From Ornithinimicrobium cerasi (GTDB lineage: Bacteria; Actinomycetota; Actinomycetes; Actinomycetales; Dermatophilaceae): a stretch of 64,000 bases of DNA. The stretch spans positions 186,001 through 250,000 of the forward strand of contig NZ_QZMN01000003.1 of assembly GCF_003702705.1 (NCBI RefSeq). Direction: 5' to 3'. The notes beneath the pieces are model-generated. The model saw nothing but the letters and a program-made list of their open reading frames with translations, ran no database searches and had not been told where the DNA came from. Of the stretch, positions 59,421-64,000 are shown piece after piece (positions within the stretch are counted from its first letter, which is position 1; each line of letters opens with the position of its first letter). Made by a program: the position numbers and the translations under genes.

Positions 59421-60977
59421 GTGACAGCTTCAATCGAGGTCTCTCCGCGGTCGGGGGTGACTGCGGTCTACGGCGAGCGAGCCGTGGGTGCGCCTCCGTT
59501 CTTCGTCATGCCCGACGCGTTCGCGCTGGGCCGTAGCTCCCGCGTGCGCACCACGGCCGGGGCCCGCAGGTATCTGAGGGGCTACCTGCGCACGATCCGT
59601 CTCCTCGACGTCGTGTGCGTCACCCTCGCCCTGCTCGCCGCGCACCTGCTGCGCTTCGGCACCGACTCGCCCTCGCTCAACGCGCCCTGGTTCTCGATCG
59701 GTTACACCTCGGTGTCCGTGGCGCTCGGGGTCGGCTGGCTGCTCAGCCTGCGGCTGCAGAACGCCTACGACGGCCGGCTCGTCGGCCACGGGGTGCAGGA
59801 GTACCGCCAGGTGTTCCAGGCCTCGACGTGGCTCTTCGCCGTGCTGGCCATCGTCGCGTTCGCCCTCAAGCTCGACTTCGCGCGCCTCTTCGTGCTCATC
59901 GCCTTCCCGCTGGGCACCGTCCTCCTTCTCGCCGGCCGCTGGTCGGCCCGTCGCTGGCTCGTCCGTCAGCGGCGCCGCGGGTTGCTCTCGGACCGGGTCC
60001 TGCTCGTCGGCGACCGCGAGCACGTGGCCAGTCTCGTCGTGGCCCTGCGCCGGGCCCCCGACGCGGGCTACCACGTCCTCGGCGCCTGCGTCGACGCCAC
60101 CCCCGCCGGCAAGGTCGCAGGGGTCCCGGTGGTGGGGCAGGAGGCCGACGTGCTCGTCCGAGCCCTGGAGCTCGACGTCAACGTCGTCGCGGTCTCCTCC
60201 TCGGCCGGCCTGGGGCAGACGGGTCTGCGCAAGCTGGGCTGGGCCCTCGAGGGCACCGACATCGACCTGGTTGTCGCCCCGGGGATCATGGACGTCGCCG
60301 GGCCCCGGGTCCTCACCCGTCCGGTGCAGGGCCTGCCGCTCATCCATGTCGAGGCACCGACCTTCGCCGGGCCCCAGCTCGTCCTCAAGAACGTCAGCGA
60401 CCGGGCCATGGCCATCCTCGGCAGCATCATCCTGCTGCCCCTGATCCTGGGGGTGGCGCTGGCCGTCAAGCTCGAGGACGGCGGCCCGGTGCTCTTCCGC
60501 CAGGAGCGGGTGGGCCGCGACGGCCGCACCTTCTCGATGTACAAGTTCCGCAGCATGGTCGTCGACGCGGAGAACCACCTGCCCCGGCTGCTCCTGGCCT
60601 CGGAGGGCTCGGGTCCGCTGTTCAAGATGCGCAGCGACCCGCGGGTGACCCGCGTCGGCCAGGTGATCCGCCGCTACTCCCTCGACGAGCTGCCCCAGCT
60701 CCTCAACGTCGTGCGCGGCGACATGAGCCTGGTGGGGCCACGGCCGCCGCTGCCCCGCGAGGTCGCCGAGTACGAGGTGGACGCCCGGCGCCGGCTGCTC
60801 GTCAAGCCGGGCATGACCGGCCTGTGGCAGATCAGCGGCCGCAGCGACCTGGCCTGGGACGAGTCGATCCGCCTGGACCTCTACTACGTCGAGAACTGGA
60901 CCCCCCTCCTCGACCTGATGATCCTGTGGCGGACCGCGGCCGTGGTCGTGCGCCCGGACACCTCCGGCGCCTACTGA
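59421..60977 (+). CDS. Exopolysaccharide polyprenyl glycosylphosphotransferase
   Basis: 518 residues: four or five N-terminal transmembrane helices (about 50-190), a Rossmann-like middle (RVLLVGDREHVASLVVALR), one more helix (RAMAILGSIILLPLILGVALAV) and a bacterial sugar-transferase domain (LFRQERVGRDGRTFSMYKFRSM; SLDELPQLLNVVRGDMSLVGPRP). It should load the first sugar phosphate on undecaprenyl phosphate for capsule or exopolysaccharide. GTG start lacks a clear ribosome site. The 131-base gap before it is notably AT-richer than the rest. Confidence 0.93.
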   Translation: MTASIEVSPRSGVTAVYGERAVGAPPFFVMPDAFALGRSSRVRTTAGARRYLRGYLRTIRLLDVVCVTLALLAAHLLRFGTDSPSLNAPWFSIGYTSVSVALGVGWLLSLRLQNAYDGRLVGHGVQEYRQVFQASTWLFAVLAIVAFALKLDFARLFVLIAFPLGTVLLLAGRWSARRWLVRQRRRGLLSDRVLLVGDREHVASLVVALRRAPDAGYHVLGACVDATPAGKVAGVPVVGQEADVLVRALELDVNVVAVSSSAGLGQTGLRKLGWALEGTDIDLVVAPGIMDVAGPRVLTRPVQGLPLIHVEAPTFAGPQLVLKNVSDRAMAILGSIILLPLILGVALAVKLEDGGPVLFRQERVGRDGRTFSMYKFRSMVVDAENHLPRLLLASEGSGPLFKMRSDPRVTRVGQVIRRYSLDELPQLLNVVRGDMSLVGPRPPLPREVAEYEVDARRRLLVKPGMTGLWQISGRSDLAWDESIRLDLYYVENWTPLLDLMILWRTAAVVVRPDTSGAY

Positions 60978-60997
60978 CCGGCCCGCGCGCCGGTGGG

Positions 60998-61003
60998 TAG
61001 GGT
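60998..61003 (+). promoter_or_regulatory. -10 box of a leaderless transcript (pheA)
   Basis: TAGGGT ends 6 bases before the GTG at 61010; CTGACC 18 bases further upstream may be the -35 box. Confidence 0.5.
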
Positions 61004-61009
61004 GCGGGC

Positions 61010-61939
61010 GTGACCAGCGCCCAGATCGCCTACCTCGGCCCCGCGGGCACCTTCACGGAGCAGGCCGCGAGGCAGTGGGCCCCCGACGACGCCGCCGACG
61101 CCTGGCCGGCGCCGAGCGTGCCGGCGGCCGTCGAGGCGCTGCGCGAGGGGCGCGTGCGCGAGGCCGTCGTCCCGTTCGAGAACTCCGTCGAGGGATCGGT
61201 CCCCGCGACCCTCCAGGCGCTCCTGGACGGGAGCACCGACGACGGGGTGCGGATCATCGGCGAGCTCCACGTCGAGGTGCAGTTCTCCCTCCTCGTCCGG
61301 CCGGGCACCACGCTCGGGCAGGTGCGCACGGTCGCCTCCCACCCGCACGCGTTCGCCCAGACCCGCGACTGGCTCTCGGCCCGGTTGCCGCAGGCGCAGC
61401 AGGTGCCCGAGAGCTCCACCGCGCGGGCCGCCCAGGCGGTGGCCGAGGGCGGGTATGACGCCGCCGTCGCCGCTCCCGGCGCGGCGACGGCATACCGGCT
61501 GGTCCCGGCAGCGGAGCACATCGCCGACCGCGAGGGAGCGGTGACCAGGTTCGTCGTGCTGCGCCGGGGCGCGGCCCTGCCCGCGCCGACCGGGGGCGAC
61601 CGGACCACCCTGGTCGTGCTCATCTGGCAGAACCGACCGGGCGCGCTGCTGGAGCTGCTGGAGCAGTTCGCCACCCGGGGCATCGACCTGAGCCGCCTGG
61701 AGTCGCGGCCGACGGGGGAGGGCCTGGGGGAGTACTGCTTCTGGATCGACGCCGACGCCCACCTGTCCGAGCAGCGGATGCGCGAGGCGCTCACCGGGTT
61801 GCGCCGCACCTGCCGCGAGGTGCGCTTCCTCGGCTCCTACCCGCGCGCCGACGGTCGGGCGGCCGAGGTGCCGCCGCACGCCGACGACGACGCCTACGCA
61901 GAGGCCCAGGGATGGGTGGAACGGCTGACCCGGGGGTAG
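61010..61939 (+). CDS. pheA: Prephenate dehydratase
   Basis: 309 residues. IAYLGPAGTFTEQAA, PFENSVEGSV and the TRF motif (VTRFVVL) belong to the catalytic domain; residues about 200-285 form an ACT domain (NRPGALLELLEQFATRGIDLSRLESRP) for phenylalanine feedback. Monofunctional, without chorismate mutase, as usual in Actinobacteria. Confidence 0.96.
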   Translation: MTSAQIAYLGPAGTFTEQAARQWAPDDAADAWPAPSVPAAVEALREGRVREAVVPFENSVEGSVPATLQALLDGSTDDGVRIIGELHVEVQFSLLVRPGTTLGQVRTVASHPHAFAQTRDWLSARLPQAQQVPESSTARAAQAVAEGGYDAAVAAPGAATAYRLVPAAEHIADREGAVTRFVVLRRGAALPAPTGGDRTTLVVLIWQNRPGALLELLEQFATRGIDLSRLESRPTGEGLGEYCFWIDADAHLSEQRMREALTGLRRTCREVRFLGSYPRADGRAAEVPPHADDDAYAEAQGWVERLTRG

Positions 61940-61943
61940 GCCC

Positions 61944-62615
61944 TCAGGCGTCCAGCCGCAGCCAGTGCTGCCAGCCGTTGTTGAGCACCAGCCAGGCGAT
62001 CAGGCCGTAACCGGCCTGACCGGGGTGGACCGCGTCGCCCGCGGCGAGGTCCGACTGCCACTGGTCGTGGGACGCGAGCGGGGTGAAGCAGTCCACGAAC
62101 GGCACGCCGCGGCGCTGGCACACGTCGGACTGGGCCTCCATGAGCACCCGGACCCGGTCGTTGACCTCGTGGTCCAGCGTCGGGGTGGGGCCGACCACGA
62201 AGCAGGCGATCCCCGTCGAGCTGGCCTCGTCGAGGATGTTCGCCATGTTGAGTCGCGAACGCGCGGTCGTCAGTCCCTGCGCGACGTCCTCGGCGCCCAT
62301 CGAGACGACGAGCCGCCGCTCCGACCTGCCCGCCCAGCGCGGCGGGCACTCCACCCGCCACCGGTTCATCACGTCGGCCGAGCTGCTGCCGCGCACGCCG
62401 AGGTTGTAGGAGGTCAGGCCGGCGTCCTGGGTGTCCGTGCGGCCCACCACCCGGGAGACCCAGCCCAGGGCCTTCGGGTCGCCGTACCCGGCCACGAAGC
62501 CGTCGCCCACGAAGCAGAGCCCGATGTCGCGCGGTCCCTCCGTGACCGTGAAGTCCGCGCTGGGGGTGTAGTGCAGGTCGACGGGTCCCCCGTCGGTCCG
62601 CTCGTCGGTGGTCAC
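61944..62615 (-). CDS. SGNH/GDSL hydrolase-like protein with altered active site
   Basis: 223 residues with the SGNH layout: block I FVGDGFVAGYGD, block II LGVRGSSS, block III SMGAEDVAQG and block V GDAVHPGQAGY. The catalytic Asp-His pair in block V is present. The block I nucleophile Ser (GDS) is Gly here, and the block III Asn (GxND) is Glu. It may be a pseudoenzyme or use another mechanism. Convergent with pheA. Confidence 0.8.
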   Translation of the reverse strand: MTTDERTDGGPVDLHYTPSADFTVTEGPRDIGLCFVGDGFVAGYGDPKALGWVSRVVGRTDTQDAGLTSYNLGVRGSSSADVMNRWRVECPPRWAGRSERRLVVSMGAEDVAQGLTTARSRLNMANILDEASSTGIACFVVGPTPTLDHEVNDRVRVLMEAQSDVCQRRGVPFVDCFTPLASHDQWQSDLAAGDAVHPGQAGYGLIAWLVLNNGWQHWLRLDA

Positions 62616-62645
62616 GTCGTCATCGCCTCCGCCATGCTGGGTCGC

Positions 62646-62816
62646 TCACTCGTCGTCGTCCCGGGCGAGCCAGGTCGCCAGCCGGTCGACCGGGGTCTCG
62701 AACTCGGGGTGCAGGTCGACGAAGGTCCGCAGCTGCTCGGACAGCCAGCCCAGCGTCACCTCGTCCCCGCCCCGGCGCTCGGCCAGCTCCTCGATCCCAC
62801 GGTCGGTGAAGTACAC
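62646..62816 (-). CDS. DUF6104-type small protein
   Basis: 56 residues, GTG start, opening M-Y-F-T-D-R-G-I-E-E-L-A-E-R-R and ending in four acidic residues. The start pattern and length match a small actinobacterial family (DUF6104) of unknown function. Start supported by a leaderless-type promoter 6 bases upstream. Confidence 0.75.
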   Translation of the reverse strand: MYFTDRGIEELAERRGGDEVTLGWLSEQLRTFVDLHPEFETPVDRLATWLARDDDE

Positions 62817-62822
62817 GTAGGC

Positions 62823-62828
62823 AGGTTA
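62823..62828 (-). promoter_or_regulatory. -10 box of a leaderless transcript (DUF6104)
   Basis: TAACCT on the minus strand, ending 6 bases before the GTG at 62816 and overlapping the TAA stop of the GNAT gene. Confidence 0.5.
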
Positions 62829-63881
62829 ACGCCCGGGCCCCGCCGAGCCCGGGAGGCTCAGGCTGCGGTGCCAGGACTGCGTCGTGTAGGCCGTGGTCCA
62901 GCCCAGGCTGAGGTAGAGCCCGTCGGCCCCCGTGGGCGAGTGGGCGTCCACCTCGAGCTTGACCGACTCGCGCCCCCGGACGGCGGCGTCCGCGACGACC
63001 GTGCGCAGGAGGGACTTGGCCACCCCGCGGCCCCGGGCCCGGCGGTGGACGCCGATGTACTCCACGTAGGTGGAGTCGGGGCGGGCGCGTCCGTGCTCGT
63101 CGACGCCCCCCGTCGAGGTGGTGGCGACGAGTGCACCGGCCGGCTCGCCGTCGACGGTGGCGAGCCACCAGTGGTCCCAGCGGTGCCCCGGATCCTCGCG
63201 CAGCCGGTTGACGAACTCCTCGAAGGTCTCGCGGTAGGAGTTGAAGTGGTCGGCGAAGGACTCCTCGAGGACGAGGTGCACGGCGCGCAGGTCCTCCTCC
63301 TGCGGCATCCCCACGCCGTCGTCACGCCGGACGCGGCGGATCTCGACGCCGGGCCGGGTCACCACCGGCTCGGCATCCGTCCCCGGGTCCACCGGCCGGG
63401 TCATCTGCCACCACTCGCGGACCTGCTCGTAGCCGGCCGCCGCGAGCCACCGCTGCTGGCGCGGGTCGTCGGCGTAGGCGCCCGAGTCCAGCTGGGTGGT
63501 GGCCATGCCGCGGCGCTCCAGCACCTCCCGTCCGAGGTCCTCGGCCCGGCCGAAGCCGTGCGCGGCCAGAGGGTCGGCGTGGTGGTCGGGCAGGTCGGGG
63601 TCGACCGTCACGCCCACCAGCACCCGTCCCGCGGCCCGGTCGTGGCAGTTGATCCAGGCGCGCAGGACCCCGTCGGCGTCGCGGACCACCTCGTGCAGCC
63701 GGGTGCTGGCGCCGCGGCCGGTGACCTCGGCGGCCACCGACTGGCTGTCCGCCCCCGGCCAGCCCCGCGCCTCCCGCTCGTGCCTGCGCAGGAGCCGCGC
63801 GAGGTCGTCCAGGTCGTCGGCGTCGGGCGGGTAGGCGGTGAACCCGGCGGGCAGGGCAGGTCCGGCGGCGCTGACGGTCAT
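62826..63881 (-). CDS. GNAT family N-acetyltransferase
   Basis: 351 residues, twice a single GNAT domain. The C-terminal half (about 180-345) has the acetyl-CoA loop IGVHRRARGRGVAKSLLRTV and LEVDAHSPTGADGLYLSLGW. The N-terminal half looks like a second, weaker GNAT fold, an arrangement also seen in MshD. The substrate is not evident. ATG overlaps the preceding hydrolase stop (ATGA on the minus strand). Confidence 0.85.
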   Translation of the reverse strand: MTVSAAGPALPAGFTAYPPDADDLDDLARLLRRHEREARGWPGADSQSVAAEVTGRGASTRLHEVVRDADGVLRAWINCHDRAAGRVLVGVTVDPDLPDHHADPLAAHGFGRAEDLGREVLERRGMATTQLDSGAYADDPRQQRWLAAAGYEQVREWWQMTRPVDPGTDAEPVVTRPGVEIRRVRRDDGVGMPQEEDLRAVHLVLEESFADHFNSYRETFEEFVNRLREDPGHRWDHWWLATVDGEPAGALVATTSTGGVDEHGRARPDSTYVEYIGVHRRARGRGVAKSLLRTVVADAAVRGRESVKLEVDAHSPTGADGLYLSLGWTTAYTTQSWHRSLSLPGSAGPGR

Positions 63882-64000
63882 GCGGGCCAGTGTGCCAAAC
63901 GCTCCACGCCGCGGACGTGGTCCAGGTGACCCAGCACGAGCCGGCTGGTCTCGACCGGACGCTCGAGGCTGGGCAGGTGACCGGCCCAGGCGAGCTCCAC
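63878..64000 (-). CDS. Alpha/beta hydrolase, C-terminal end (partial)
   Basis: 40 residues before the stop, containing AGHLPSLERP, the usual histidine region at the end of alpha/beta hydrolases (GHxPxxExP). The start lies beyond the window. Overlaps the GNAT ATG by four bases, so it is upstream in the same operon. Confidence 0.65.
   Translation of the reverse strand: MELAWAGHLPSLERPVETSRLVLGHLDHVRGVERLAHWPA

Noticed and set aside
59336-59536. 66-codon frame before the sugar transferase gene
   Set aside because: It lacks a ribosome site and recognisable sequence and overlaps the start of the real gene in another frame.

Overview
This window is ordinary chromosome of a very GC-rich actinobacterium. 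A mycothiol-conjugate amidase (mca), the mfd-mazG-eno-divIC-DUF501-ppx block, GTG starts with 4-base stop/start overlaps and many apparently leaderless promoters all point to Actinobacteria. Gene content and style fit the Intrasporangiaceae/Ornithinimicrobiaceae area, but the genus is an inference. I see no insertion sequence, prophage, CRISPR array or rRNA. The window is therefore core genome with a few accessory operons and a lot of regulatory and repeat structure between genes.

Left part (1-12.3 kb): end of mfd, an NAD(P)-binding protein, a SurA-like lipoprotein, mazG and eno. After eno lie tandem repeats flanking a long hairpin. Then follow divIC, DUF501, ppx and a family 5-like uracil-DNA glycosylase in one overlapping run, a tRNA with anticodon UAA, cstA, and a small protein ending in Cys-Cys next to an ArsA-like ATPase.

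12.3-27 kb: a secreted M14 carboxypeptidase diverges from a tightly coupled three-gene operon: N-formylglutamate amidohydrolase-like protein, DUF1704/QEGLA metallopeptidase and ATP-grasp ligase. This is the best candidate for a poorly described system; it looks like enzymes that add and remove an amino acid. Next come a Bax-inhibitor-like membrane protein, DUF808, a thiolase, and an oleA-oleBC-oleD operon for long-chain olefins with a natural OleB-OleC fusion.

27-43 kb: lipoprotein, msrA, an orphan MutL-type activator, ilvA, greA with a structured leader, then a mycobacteria-like block (DUF4307, mca, small membrane protein, hemolysin III/PAQR, short-chain Z-prenyl synthase). After it come a polar amino-acid ABC transporter, phoH2, a transglycosylase-like secreted protein, DUF1206 and coaA.

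43-59 kb: glmS-acpS-nnr is separated from its usual partners alr-tsaE by a leucine block (leuA, leuCD, leuB) that also holds terC and a second M14 peptidase. leuA has a leader peptide with four successive Leu codons; leuA and the leuC/leuB divergent region share an inverted repeat; terC has a clear promoter and a yybP-ykoY-type riboswitch that could mask its Shine-Dalgarno site.

59-64 kb: tyrosine phosphatase, exopolysaccharide sugar transferase, pheA, a degenerate SGNH hydrolase, a 56-residue DUF6104-type protein, a GNAT acetyltransferase and the end of an alpha/beta hydrolase.

Across the whole window the octamer GGTATGCC (either strand) occurs 27 times in all codon frames and between genes, far above what base composition predicts (about 2 by hand estimate).
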